NCBI RefSeq assembly: GCF_000359745.1
Contig: NZ_AQHN01000067.1
Coordinates: 62,001-126,000 of the forward strand
DNA from: Rhizobium freirei PRF 81
Lineage (GTDB): Bacteria; Pseudomonadota; Alphaproteobacteria; Rhizobiales; Rhizobiaceae
DNA length: 64,000 nt
Direction: 5' to 3'
Part shown: piece by piece, positions 42,561 through 50,945 of the stretch
How the letters are laid out: the number at the start of each line of letters is the position of its first letter
Position numbering within the stretch: the stretch's first letter is position 1
Notes under the pieces: generated by a model
Told to the model about the DNA's origin: nothing
The model's database searches: none
The model's input: the letters and a program-made list of their open reading frames with translations, nothing else
Position numbers and translations under genes: made by a program

Positions 42561-43448
42561 ATGGACATGTTTCTGCAGCAGCTGGTCAATGCGCTCAGCC
42601 TCGGCGGCACTTATGCGCTTCTGGCACTTGGTCTTGCCGTCGTCTTTTCGATCATGGGCCTGATCAATTTCGCCCATGGCGAGCTGATGACGGCGGCCGG
42701 CTATGGTCTCTGCTTCGCATTGATCGTCGGCCTGCCTTTCGGCGTGGCAATCATTGTGGCGCTGGCGGTCGCGATCGTGCTTGTGCTCCTGATGGAGCGC
42801 ACGGCCTTCCGGCCGGTACGCGGGGCAAGCGGCACCACGCTGCTTCTGACCAGTTTTGCCGTCAGCGCCATCCTGCGCGTGCTCTTCCAGAATTTCGTTT
42901 CTGCCCGCCCGAAGCCGGTCCCGATGCCGATGAGCCTTTCCGGCACGATCGAGATTGCCGGCCTGCATATCGGCATCATCCAGGGGATTTCGATCCTGGT
43001 AACCTTCATCATGCTGGCGGGATTGAACCTCTTCCTGCGGACCACCGTGCTTGGCCGAGCCATGCGTGCGGCCTCCGAGGATTTCGCCATCGTGCGGCTC
43101 ATGGGCATTCGTGCCAATGCCGTCGTCGCCACGGCCTTTGCGATCTCCGGCCTTCTGGCGGGCGTAGCCGGCATTCTCTGGGTGGCGCAGCGCGGCAGCG
43201 TCGATCCGCTGATGGGCTTCCTGCCGGTGCTCAAGGCCTTCATCGCCGCGATCATCGGCGGTCTCGGCAGCCTTTCGGGCGCTGTCGCAGGTGGCTTCCT
43301 GCTGGGTTTCATAGAAGTCTTTCTGCAGGCCTATCTGCCGGAAAGCTTGCTCAGCTACCGCGACGCCTTCACCATTCTCCTGGTCATAGCGGTGCTGCTC
43401 TTCGCGCCGCAGGGACTGCTTGCCCGCAAGACGATCGTGAAGCTTTGA
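42561..43448 (+). CDS. livH: Branched-chain-type ABC importer permease (LivH)
   Basis: A 295-residue permease with eight or so helices. Typical features are the start NALSLGGTYALLALGLAVVFSIMGLINFAHGELMT and the loop AMRAASEDFAIVRLMGIRANAVVATAFAISG. It lies 21 nt after livF and closes the importer operon. With the LivM half of the upstream fusion it forms the heterodimeric channel. The ATG at 42561 has AAAGGG 14 nt upstream. Confidence 0.9.
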   Translation: MDMFLQQLVNALSLGGTYALLALGLAVVFSIMGLINFAHGELMTAAGYGLCFALIVGLPFGVAIIVALAVAIVLVLLMERTAFRPVRGASGTTLLLTSFAVSAILRVLFQNFVSARPKPVPMPMSLSGTIEIAGLHIGIIQGISILVTFIMLAGLNLFLRTTVLGRAMRAASEDFAIVRLMGIRANAVVATAFAISGLLAGVAGILWVAQRGSVDPLMGFLPVLKAFIAAIIGGLGSLSGAVAGGFLLGFIEVFLQAYLPESLLSYRDAFTILLVIAVLLFAPQGLLARKTIVKL

Positions 43449-43716
43449 AGCTCCGTTCGCGCGGCTCACTGGCCGTCAGCGATGATGCCGATAGAGGGGA
43501 TCATGTGCGCATCTGGTCATATTGCAGATGCCGCATCTGGATCGATGCTCGCTGGATTTTACGGTGCGTGCCTGTATCGTGGCGGCCTCCCCGCACGCAG
43601 ATTCAGTTCGCGTGCTTGGAACTAATGAGGGGGCTAAACTGTTCTACCATAAGTTTGATCCGACGCTGACGTGCCCGGCCGATCTGGGTAAGCGGCGCTC
43701 TTGAGGAGTTCGCATC

Positions 43717-44157
43717 ATGAAGATTTCGTCCAGATTTCGTTCAGCCGCGTTTGCCGTCATCGCCGCCACGGGAGTAAGCCTCGCCGGTGCCGCGCATGCC
43801 GATAGCGGTTCGATCCGCTTCGCCGTCTACAAGGCGGCCTTCTTCATCGGTGGCTCTGGAGGCGAGGGCACGCTGACCTTTCATGGCCGCCACTATCCCG
43901 TTTCGATCGGCGGCATTTCGGGCGGCCTCGCCTTCGGCGCTTCCAAGACCTATTTCCAAGGCACAGTTCGCCACATTCGCCGTGCCGGAGATGTGACGGG
44001 CGTCTACGGAGCCGCGGGCGGCGGTGGCGCTGTCGGCAAAGGGGCCCAGGTCATCGTCATGACCAATGAGAAGGGCGCCCAGCTCGAACTCACAGGCCGG
44101 CAGGTAGGCCTGCAAGTCAACGCCGATATCAGCGGTATGAGCATCACGGTGAAATAA
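43717..44157 (+). CDS. Small secreted protein, EipA/DUF1134-like
   Basis: A 146-residue protein with a signal peptide (cleavage near AAHA). The mature part is Gly-rich and beta-type: SIRFAVYKAAFFIGGSGGEG, then ASKTYFQGTVRHIRRAGDVTGVYGAAGGGG and a C-terminal LTGRQVGLQVNADISGMSI. This looks like the EipA (DUF1134) envelope proteins of alphaproteobacteria, as I recall that family; the assignment is not certain. GAGGAG lies 8 nt upstream of the ATG. It stands alone between the importer operon and an acyltransferase gene. Confidence 0.7.
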   Translation: MKISSRFRSAAFAVIAATGVSLAGAAHADSGSIRFAVYKAAFFIGGSGGEGTLTFHGRHYPVSIGGISGGLAFGASKTYFQGTVRHIRRAGDVTGVYGAAGGGGAVGKGAQVIVMTNEKGAQLELTGRQVGLQVNADISGMSITVK

Positions 44158-44463
44158 GGACGGAACTCCGTTCCTCATTCCTTGGACGGGCCCGATTTGC
44201 TGGGTTAGGCGAATGGGGCCCTCAAGGGAAGCCGTCCAGGCTTTCGCGGGCTAAGGGGACGTCGGATGGCAGAAAGCGCCGCGAAACCCGCTATCTCTGC
44301 ATGGCCGAGACGCCGTCCAAGTGCTGTTCGGCAATCACGACGAGCAGCGAGCGACCCATGTGCAAACCGCCGGCGCCCGACGTCTTTTCGCCGGCATCCC
44401 AATCTCGAAGCGGCGTGTCTCGGACGCGCCGCTTTTCCCTGAGAGGGACGCTGCCAGCACGCT
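44158..44463. other. 306-bp intergenic region, no gene recognised
   Basis: It separates the secreted-protein gene from the convergent acyltransferase gene. A minus-strand frame running through it has no family resemblance and is continuous only because it is antisense to and in another frame from the acyltransferase. Confidence 0.4.
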
Positions 44464-45096
44464 CTACGACCAGCGCTCGCAAAAGGTCCCGATATCGCTC
44501 GACTGAAAGTCGGTGAGCCGCGCCATGATCGTCTCGAATGGCCAATCCCACCAGGCTATCGGCGTGAGCCTCTCTGCGATGACCCGCGTGAACCGCTCGC
44601 GAATGAGTTTGGCGGGAACTCCACCGACAATGGTATATGGCTCGACGTCCTTGGTGACGACCGCACCTGCAGCCAGCACGGCACCGTCGCCGACCTTTAC
44701 GCCGGGCAAAACAATGGCCCCGTGGCCAATCCAAACGTCGTTGCCAATGACGGCGCGATCTTCTTTTCGCCGATCAAAAAAGGAAACGTCGCGTGCGGCG
44801 CCCGCCGAGTAATATTCCGGACAGTAGGTGAAGCGGTGCATGGACGGACGATCCATCGGGTGATTGGGGGCGCCAATCCTGACGTCTGCAGCGATTGCGC
44901 AGAACTTTCCAATCGTCGCATCGCCGACAATGCAGCGAGGCCCCAAGTAAGAATAATCCCCGAGTTCGACCGTGTGCAGAGACGTGTCCGCCAAAATCTC
45001 ACAGCATCGGCCTATGCTCGAATCTCTTACGGTCGCCGTCGAGTGGATAACGGTCTCCGCGATCTTGGGGCGATTGGGTTGTGCGGTCGAGTGCAT
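44464..45096 (-). CDS. Hexapeptide acyltransferase (phosphonate-associated/CatB type)
   Basis: A 210-residue left-handed beta-helix enzyme. Features are TVELGDYSYLGPRC, TIGKFCAIAADVRIGAPNHPMDRPSMHRFTY and IGNDVWIGHGAIVLPGVKVGDGAVLAAGAVVTKDV, with the acceptor-site His in PNHPMD. The pattern matches the hexapeptide family linked to phosphonate operons (phn_thr-fam) and the related xenobiotic acetyltransferases. No phosphonate gene is nearby, so an antibiotic- or sugar-modifying role remains possible. The start at 45096 (MHSTAQ) is chosen because the longer frame adds an unrelated Arg/Pro-rich leader. Confidence 0.8.
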   Translation of the reverse strand: MHSTAQPNRPKIAETVIHSTATVRDSSIGRCCEILADTSLHTVELGDYSYLGPRCIVGDATIGKFCAIAADVRIGAPNHPMDRPSMHRFTYCPEYYSAGAARDVSFFDRRKEDRAVIGNDVWIGHGAIVLPGVKVGDGAVLAAGAVVTKDVEPYTIVGGVPAKLIRERFTRVIAERLTPIAWWDWPFETIMARLTDFQSSDIGTFCERWS

Positions 45097-45383
45097 GGAC
45101 AGTCTCCGGATTCTGGCTTGCCTAACCGGAGACGATGAAGGGTGTGTGACACAAGGCCGCCGAAGGACCGGGCGGGGAATCCAGCGATGGAATGCCGCAG
45201 AAAAGGCGGGCTTCGCAGGCAAAGGCGCTCGCCGCTCAAGGCTTCGTAACGCCGGATAGAATACACCAGATTATTCACAAACATAAGCTTATGCTAACTC
45301 AACCTTGCCGTTTATACTCAGAATGGATGATGGGACATTCGAGTGTGTCCTATGGTAAAACCTAGATAATCTTGGAGGGTGGG

Positions 45384-46322
45384 ATGTTGTATGTACGTCA
45401 CGCCGCGACCGTTGCGCTGAGCGTGGTGATGCTCGCGCCATTGCCTTTGAAAGCTGCCGAGACCGTCGGCCAGGCGGTGCTCATTAAGACCGAAGTCAGG
45501 GGCGCTGGCGGTCCGCTGGCGGTTGATGATCCCGTCCACCGTGACGAGCAAATCCGGACCTCCCTTTCAGGCCTTGGACAGTTCACATTTCGAGACGGCA
45601 CGAAATTGGCTGTCGGAGCCGGGTCGTCCGTTACCATCGACAAATTCGTCTTCGATGACTCGGGCTCGGTCAAAAAGCTCACCATAAATGCGGCGAAGGG
45701 CACCTTTCGCTGGATGAGCGGAAATTCGGACCATTCGGCCTATCAAATCGTGACGCCGGCCGGAACGATCGGTGTGCGCGGAACCGCGTTCGATTTTTAT
45801 GTCGGCGCCAACGGCGTGACGGCGGTCGTTTTGTTGAATGGCGCCGCTCAATTTTGCGGTGCCGGCGGCTGCAGGCAATTGAAGGAACAATGCGACTGCG
45901 TGGTGGCCAAACGCAACGGCGAGATAAGTGATCCGCGCCGTGTCAATCGCGATACTCTCAAGAAGCTCGGCAACCAGCGAGCTCTACCGTTTCTGTCCGG
46001 GGATCAGCAACTCTCTGGACGAATGGGCTTTGTCGGCGGTGGGTGCGGTCTGTCGACGGCGTCGAAAGAGCCGCCAAACGGGATATCTCCGCGCAGCGCT
46101 CCGGCAAACAATCCTGCTCCGGCACAGCCCAATACGCCGAGCGTACAAAGTACGCCGGAAACGCCACACACCCAGGCAGCGACACCCAGCACACCCGCCA
46201 CTCCCAGCACGCCGAAGGACCATGATCATCATCATCATGACAGAGGCGATCATGACGACGAAGACGACCAAGGTCACGACCGCGACAATGGCGATCGGGA
46301 CGGCGAGCATCAACATCGTTAG
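45384..46322 (+). CDS. Secreted FecR-domain protein with His/Asp-rich tail
   Basis: A 312-residue protein; GGAGGGTGGG precedes ATG 45384. A signal peptide ends near LKAA. The FecR domain (about residues 30-150) has the family repeats DQIRTSLSGLGQFTFRDGTKLAVGAGSSVTIDKFVF and TPAGTIGVRGTAFDF. Two Cys pairs (FCGAGGC, QCDCVV) follow, then a low-complexity Pro/Thr linker with repeated ATPSTPATPSTP and a tail of about 40 residues made almost wholly of His, Asp, Glu, Arg and Gly (HDHHHHDRGDHDDEDD). The tail suggests metal binding. The convergent neighbour is the CHASE2 cyclase. Confidence 0.82.
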   Translation: MLYVRHAATVALSVVMLAPLPLKAAETVGQAVLIKTEVRGAGGPLAVDDPVHRDEQIRTSLSGLGQFTFRDGTKLAVGAGSSVTIDKFVFDDSGSVKKLTINAAKGTFRWMSGNSDHSAYQIVTPAGTIGVRGTAFDFYVGANGVTAVVLLNGAAQFCGAGGCRQLKEQCDCVVAKRNGEISDPRRVNRDTLKKLGNQRALPFLSGDQQLSGRMGFVGGGCGLSTASKEPPNGISPRSAPANNPAPAQPNTPSVQSTPETPHTQAATPSTPATPSTPKDHDHHHHDRGDHDDEDDQGHDRDNGDRDGEHQHR

Positions 46323-46354
46323 CACGAGGGGAGTTGTGGGCGGCAGCTGCAAAA

Positions 46355-46461
46355 TCAGCAAGAGTACTTCCGCTTTTCTCCGATTTGCGAAAGCGCTCCA
46401 TTTTCTTGTTTCATTCCGCATTCCGGACGGAAAACCCCTGCACACTTTTCCTGGAAATGCG
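46355..46461 (-). repeat. Dispersed palindromic repeat, copy 3 (RIME-like, inverted)
   Basis: Reading on the minus strand it begins one base after the cyclase stop (TGA at 46464-46462) with GGAAAAGTGTGCAGGGG and TTTTCCGTCCGGAATGCGG, the shared core. The second, poorer palindrome (GAGCGCTTTCGC...GCGGAAGTACTC) is at the left. It therefore stands in the same relation to its host gene's stop codon as copies 1 and 2. Confidence 0.78.
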
Positions 46462-48660
46462 TCAGATGTCGGCCGCTTGGTCTCCAGGCTCGTCGACGAA
46501 ATGTCCGGCTCTGCGCGAAATCTGGCTGTAAAACCCCTGCAATAGTCCTGTCGTCGCAACCTGAGCCTTAAGTCTCGTGGCGCCGATAAGTTTGCGGCTG
46601 CTCGTCGACCGTGTTCGCAGCGCAGCGACAAGCTGCCGGTGCATGGCCTGAAGTTCGACAAAGTCGGCAGATTTTGCAAGATGCCTGTCGCCAACCACGG
46701 CGAAGAGCTTGGTTCGCATACTCTTACCCTTCAGCGTCAGCGCCCCCGCCTCGAGCAGAGCGCAATCGGGCAGCAAGCCTGCTGTCGGTCCAGATACCAG
46801 AATGTCGAAATTGATGTCCTTGCAGGCGGATTCGATGCGCGCGGCAATGTTCACGGCATCGCCGACGGCGGTGTAATTGAATCGTGTCTCGGCACCCATA
46901 TTGCCGACGCATGCAAGCCCCGTATGGATGCCTATCCCTATTGCGACCCGCCGCTCGTCTCCGAAACCGAATGCATCGCTCTTGTTGAGAAGGGCGAGCG
47001 TTTCCCGCATGCCCAGGGCTGCGTGCACGGCCTTGCCGGCATGGTCGGAGACATCGACGGGAGCGTTCCAGAAGGCCATGATCGAGTCGCCGATGAACTT
47101 GTCGAGAGTGCCGTCGTTGGCGATGACATGGTGGCTCAGCGCATCGAGCAGCGTGTTGAGAAACGCGACGACGGCGCTCGGCGTCATCTGCTCGCTGATC
47201 TGGGTGAAGTTTCGCACGTCGACGAACATGACGGTCAGCTCGCGCTCATCTCCTCCAAGGCGCAGCGCGTCGCGCGTATGCTCGATACGGTGCAGCAGCG
47301 ATGGCGAGAGATAGTGGCCGAAGGCTCGCCGCACGTCGCGCCGTTCCCGATCGGTCACGAGAAAGCGGAAGGCCGTCGCAGCGAAATGCGTGATCGATCC
47401 GGAGACGATCGGTGCCAGCGGGTCGAAGAGAAGCCCCCCGTAAAGAAAGGCGATCCAAGAGGCCACAAGGGCAAAAAAGGTAATCAGGAGGCCGCACGCA
47501 AGGGCGACAGCCGGATTGACGAAGGTGGTGACGATCACCAGAAGGCTGCCCAGCACGGCGATGGACAGGATTTCCAGCCCGTCCGCCCAATCCGGTCGGG
47601 AAAGGAAACGGCCCGAAAGGATCTGCTCGACGATCTGCGCATGAATGGAGACACCCGGCACGTTTTCGCCAAGGGCCGTCGTGCGGACATCCTGAAGGCC
47701 GGAGGCAGAGGTTCCGATGAAAACGATACTGCCGCCGATAGCGGCTCCGACATCGGCGGAAGCGCCTGCGGCTGCGAGAACCCTGCCTGCCGAAATATAC
47801 CGTTCTTTGGTGTCGGGGCTGACATAGAGCCAGAGCTCTCCTGATGCCGTGACCGGCACCACGAAATTCCCGATCTTGACCCTGGTCAGCGTATTCGGTG
47901 CATCTGGTGCTGCGTCCAGCACGTAGGTCGAGGCCCCTTGAGCGACGCGCAGTGCTTCAAGCGCTAGACCGGGGTAAAGCTGCTTGCCGCTACTGAGAAA
48001 AAGCGGAACCGCGCGCACCACCGCCGATGACGTCCCCGGATTGAGGCTGATATGACCGAGCCCTGCGGCATTGGCCTCCAATTGCGGCTGCAGCGGCGTC
48101 GCGGCCTTGATCGCAGGCGGCGCACCGAAGGGACTTTCGCCTGTATAGGCAAAGCCTGCCTTGACCGGCGGCAGATAGTCCCCCTCGTTGGAGAGGCCGA
48201 AGCCTAGCACCACCGGCTTGCCCGAGAGCGATTGCGAAAAAATCTGATCATTATCCGGCAGCTTGCCCACCAGCGAGGGATCGATGCCGGTGACGTCGCG
48301 AACGACATTGCGAGGCGACAGGCGGTCAGGCTCGGCGAAGAGGACATCGAAAGCGATAGCGGCCGCGCCCATATCGGAAAGCCTGTCCACGAGGGTGGCA
48401 ATCCGGTTTCTCGGCCAGGGCCATTGACCGAACTCGCGTAGCGACGCTTCGTCGATGTCGATGACCCGGACAGGCTGGTTCTCGAAGGTCCTGGGCTCCA
48501 GGCGCTGATACTGGTCGAATGTCAAATCGCGGGCGAGCCTTAGCAACTGAGGATCGCTTGCCCGCAGGATCGCAAGCGCCGTGACGATGGCCAAGCCGAT
48601 AACGACGCCAATTTGCTGCGCACGCGTCACCATTTCGGTGTCTGTCCCTCTGCCCCGCAT
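46462..48660 (-). CDS. CHASE2-domain adenylate/guanylate cyclase
   Basis: A 732-residue membrane enzyme. It has an N-terminal helix, an extracytoplasmic CHASE2 sensor (about residues 40-330, with PVRVIDIDEASLREFGQWPWPR and AAAIAFDVLFAEPDR), three membrane helices (about 345-440) and a class III cyclase domain (about 480-660). The latter has LTVMFVDVRNFT and DKFIGDSIMAFWNAP (the two metal aspartates) and NYTAVGDAVNIAARIE. It should make cAMP from ATP in response to an external signal. ATG 48660 is used; an in-frame ATG at 48633, with GAGGGA upstream, is an alternative. It converges on the FecR gene. Confidence 0.9.
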   Translation of the reverse strand: MRGRGTDTEMVTRAQQIGVVIGLAIVTALAILRASDPQLLRLARDLTFDQYQRLEPRTFENQPVRVIDIDEASLREFGQWPWPRNRIATLVDRLSDMGAAAIAFDVLFAEPDRLSPRNVVRDVTGIDPSLVGKLPDNDQIFSQSLSGKPVVLGFGLSNEGDYLPPVKAGFAYTGESPFGAPPAIKAATPLQPQLEANAAGLGHISLNPGTSSAVVRAVPLFLSSGKQLYPGLALEALRVAQGASTYVLDAAPDAPNTLTRVKIGNFVVPVTASGELWLYVSPDTKERYISAGRVLAAAGASADVGAAIGGSIVFIGTSASGLQDVRTTALGENVPGVSIHAQIVEQILSGRFLSRPDWADGLEILSIAVLGSLLVIVTTFVNPAVALACGLLITFFALVASWIAFLYGGLLFDPLAPIVSGSITHFAATAFRFLVTDRERRDVRRAFGHYLSPSLLHRIEHTRDALRLGGDERELTVMFVDVRNFTQISEQMTPSAVVAFLNTLLDALSHHVIANDGTLDKFIGDSIMAFWNAPVDVSDHAGKAVHAALGMRETLALLNKSDAFGFGDERRVAIGIGIHTGLACVGNMGAETRFNYTAVGDAVNIAARIESACKDINFDILVSGPTAGLLPDCALLEAGALTLKGKSMRTKLFAVVGDRHLAKSADFVELQAMHRQLVAALRTRSTSSRKLIGATRLKAQVATTGLLQGFYSQISRRAGHFVDEPGDQAADI

Positions 48661-49086
48661 CCCTCGGCAATAAGTAGAAATTCGGAGAAATACAAAAGTC
48701 TATCTGTCGGTCGGTGCGACAGGGAAGAATATGCTGCCTTGTTCTCAAGGGTGATGCAACGATCAAAGTATCGAAGAGATACGGAATAGAATTATCGCGC
48801 AGCCGTATTCGGGCGAATCCTGCGTGGATTGAAAGAGCTGAATATTTTCGGAGGCGACGTTGTCGAACGTGGCCCCCAATACGATACAACGGCAAATACA
48901 GCGCATATTGCGGCCCGAATGGTGTTAGCCGTCTTATGCTTGATGGTGAGCGTCTGAACGATAGCGGTATGGCGGGTAAATCGTAAGGCATCGGAGGCGA
49001 CGGCTCTCGCAGCCGTCTTCATCTCATGCCGGATGCCCTCTACCAGCCATCCCTTGCCCTCCGGCGAATTATCGCGGGTAGGGATC
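48661..49086. other. 426-bp intergenic region, no gene recognised
   Basis: Between the cyclase start and the epimerase remnant. Frames on both strands are Arg-rich and lack family resemblance or ribosome-binding sites. It should contain the cyclase promoter near the AT-rich 48670-48800 part. Confidence 0.4.
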
Positions 49087-49700
49087 TTACGCGACGAGCC
49101 TGCTGCCGAGCATCCGAGCAAACGCTCTTGCTCTCTCCTCGGTCTCGCCTGCTGCAAATAGGGCCGCACCTACGACCGCGACATCAACCTCCAGTTTCGC
49201 AAGGCGCTTGAAGTGGTCTGGTATGATCTTTCCGTCGACGATGGTGTAAAGGCCTTTCGGGCGCTGAGAGAGGCGCTTAAAGGCATGTTGGTCGAATGCT
49301 CCACCGCCGGCCGGGGCCGTTAGAAAGAGGCAGCCGTCAACGTGCTCCAGGAGGGGATCGAGCGCTGCGACGGGTGTCGTGTGGCGAAGCGCCGCGTGTA
49401 CTTTCGTTCCGTTGCTCCGGGCAATCTTTGCGATCTCAGCGAAGTCCACTTCCGATTCCACATGAACAGCAATGGACCTCACGCCCATTTCTGCAAAACG
49501 GGCTGCGGGAACCTCTGGCCGCGAGACCATCAGATGCACGTCGAGCGGTACCGTCGCGAATGGGCCGGCCCGCTTTCGAGAACTGTATTTGAGACGGAAC
49601 ATCCGCTCGCAATGTCGCCGGCGCCGAAGTCTGTGCTGGCCAGGCCGACACCAACAATCCGTGCATACGCCGGCAAAGTTACTTGTCTCCGAAAGTCGAA
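49087..49700 (-). pseudogene. Decayed ribulose-phosphate 3-epimerase-family gene
   Basis: The 3' portion (49087-49602) reads PLDVHLMVSRPEVPAARF, then IAVHVESE and YTIVDGKIIPDHFKRL, clearly of the ribulose-phosphate epimerase fold. The 5' part of the fold is in another frame just upstream (VGVGLASTDFGAGDIASG at about 49600-49660). Between them the segment carrying the first catalytic Asp (normally HxDxMDG) is missing, and the second motif reads VDGK rather than VDGG. The simplest reading is a small deletion with a frame change near 49600. A diverged but functional short protein starting at 49602 is less likely. Confidence 0.65.
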
Positions 49701-50014
49701 GCAGGGTGACTTTGAGACCAAAGTCAGAGGTGACCGCACGCTAACCCTTTGTGGTGAAGTCATAGACGGTTGCTTCGTTCGACTGCCTACATGGAGACGG
49801 AAAGTGAGCGATTTATGTACGAGTTTGATAGTGGCGATCCGATTCTGAAATACTGTCTGACGAGCTCGCGATACTTTGCCAGCGAAGTTTGTCGGAAGTC
49901 TATGACATCAGCCGTAATCGGTTCGAAGCTGCACGTTGTCGCGATTAGTGCCGTTTCAGTAGACGTGGGTGAGCCTTCAAGGCATGGCGCAGTGGAAAGT
50001 AAGGTTATTCATGC
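49701..50014. other. About 314-bp region upstream of the adhesin operon
   Basis: No recognised gene. A plus-strand frame from about 49770 to 50036 (88 codons) has no family resemblance. The promoter of the adhesin operon probably lies in this stretch or the next 400 bp. Confidence 0.35.
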
Positions 50015-50416
50015 ATGCGAGCAGGAAGTGATTTGACTCGGAACTTAGCTGCAAATTTTCGTACAATTGCCGAGTCCGGTCAGGTCGCTTGTGATGCTTG
50101 TTTCGCTCACACGATCGCCGTTGAGGGCGTCGAGACGATTGAATGGTCCGGGGCCGGCGTCCGATGCGGTCTTGGCCGGATGTTTGAAGGACCGGCGCAC
50201 TGTCGCTGGATCTTGTCGAGTGCCGAAATCGTGCAGCGCCCTGCTGCCCCGATGATGGCCAAAAGTCTGGTCGTGCGGCAACCGCTGACCTCGCCGATGC
50301 TGAATGGTGTTGCGATCGGCCGTTCGCCGGTGATCGACAAAAACCATCCTCTTTCACGTCTCGGCGATCAGGCCAGAGCCTCGGCGGCACACACCAGGGT
50401 CGGAGATCAACCTTGA
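50015..50416 (+). CDS. Possible small protein upstream of the adhesin operon
   Basis: An ATG at 50015 opens a 133-codon frame whose stop overlaps the TTG start of the next gene (TTGA), which hints at translational coupling. The predicted product (ANFRTIAESGQVACDACF..., three cysteines early on) resembles no family I recognise. Support is only frame length and the overlap; a non-coding leader is equally possible. Confidence 0.3.
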   Translation: MRAGSDLTRNLAANFRTIAESGQVACDACFAHTIAVEGVETIEWSGAGVRCGLGRMFEGPAHCRWILSSAEIVQRPAAPMMAKSLVVRQPLTSPMLNGVAIGRSPVIDKNHPLSRLGDQARASAAHTRVGDQP

Positions 50417-50943
50417 GTCAGCACCTTGGCTTCGATCCTGTCGCAGTACAATTATCCCCAGACATCCGCGAGCGCCTCGAGAGCAAGGCCAATTCCGTCG
50501 GTCGGGCGATGCGTCAGCGCTTCGCCGCGCAATGGGTCGAGGCGGAAGTCGATCTTCTCTTCCTCCATTATCTCTACGGCGTTGTCATGGCCGCGCTGCC
50601 GGATGCCGGCGCGCAGCAGGTGCTCCATATGCTTTGCCATCTCGCTGCACCGACGGTCTCTGCCGACGCGCTGGAGCGAGCGCTGCACTCCGTGCCGGAA
50701 ACGGCGAATCTGCCTTTCGTCCGTGCGCTGGAAGCCGCCGAGAATATTGGCCGGCGCGATGCCGAGAGCCTTCGGGCGGACGAATTCGGCAGGCGCGCGC
50801 AATTTTTCGAACCCAGCGACGACAATCGGGCGCCGAATGAAGCCCAACTGCTGACGCCGAAATCCGGGGGCGGACCTAGGGGCGAAGAGCCCGCCTCCGG
50901 TCGAAACGACGAACAAGCTGAAACGCAAATTTTCGGAACGTGA
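50413..50943 (+). CDS. Unknown helical protein, first gene of the adhesin operon
   Basis: A 176-residue protein without signal peptide or membrane helix. The likely start is TTG at 50413, with GGAG 7 nt upstream. Residues about 15-120 are predicted helical (LSPDIRERLESKANSVGRAMRQRF and VDLLFLHYLYGVVMAALPDAGAQQ); the last 40 residues are polar and Gly/Glu-rich. It ends 2 nt before the ATG of the trimeric autotransporter, so the two are made together. I do not recognise the family. A cytoplasmic partner, chaperone or regulator of adhesin production is the natural guess, with no direct proof. Confidence 0.65.
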   Translation: MSQHLGFDPVAVQLSPDIRERLESKANSVGRAMRQRFAAQWVEAEVDLLFLHYLYGVVMAALPDAGAQQVLHMLCHLAAPTVSADALERALHSVPETANLPFVRALEAAENIGRRDAESLRADEFGRRAQFFEPSDDNRAPNEAQLLTPKSGGGPRGEEPASGRNDEQAETQIFGT

Positions 50944-50945
50944 GA

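Noticed and set aside
43522..43704. 60-codon plus-strand frame before the EipA-like gene
   Set aside because: The product is unlike any family and the frame is short; probably chance.
45282..45293. 12-bp palindrome CATAAGCTTATG upstream of the FecR gene
   Set aside because: Short AT-rich palindromes are common by chance. It is near the likely promoter but has no partner site or regulator to support it.
49770..50036. 88-codon plus-strand frame
   Set aside because: No ribosome-binding site, no family resemblance, and it overlaps the start of another weak frame.
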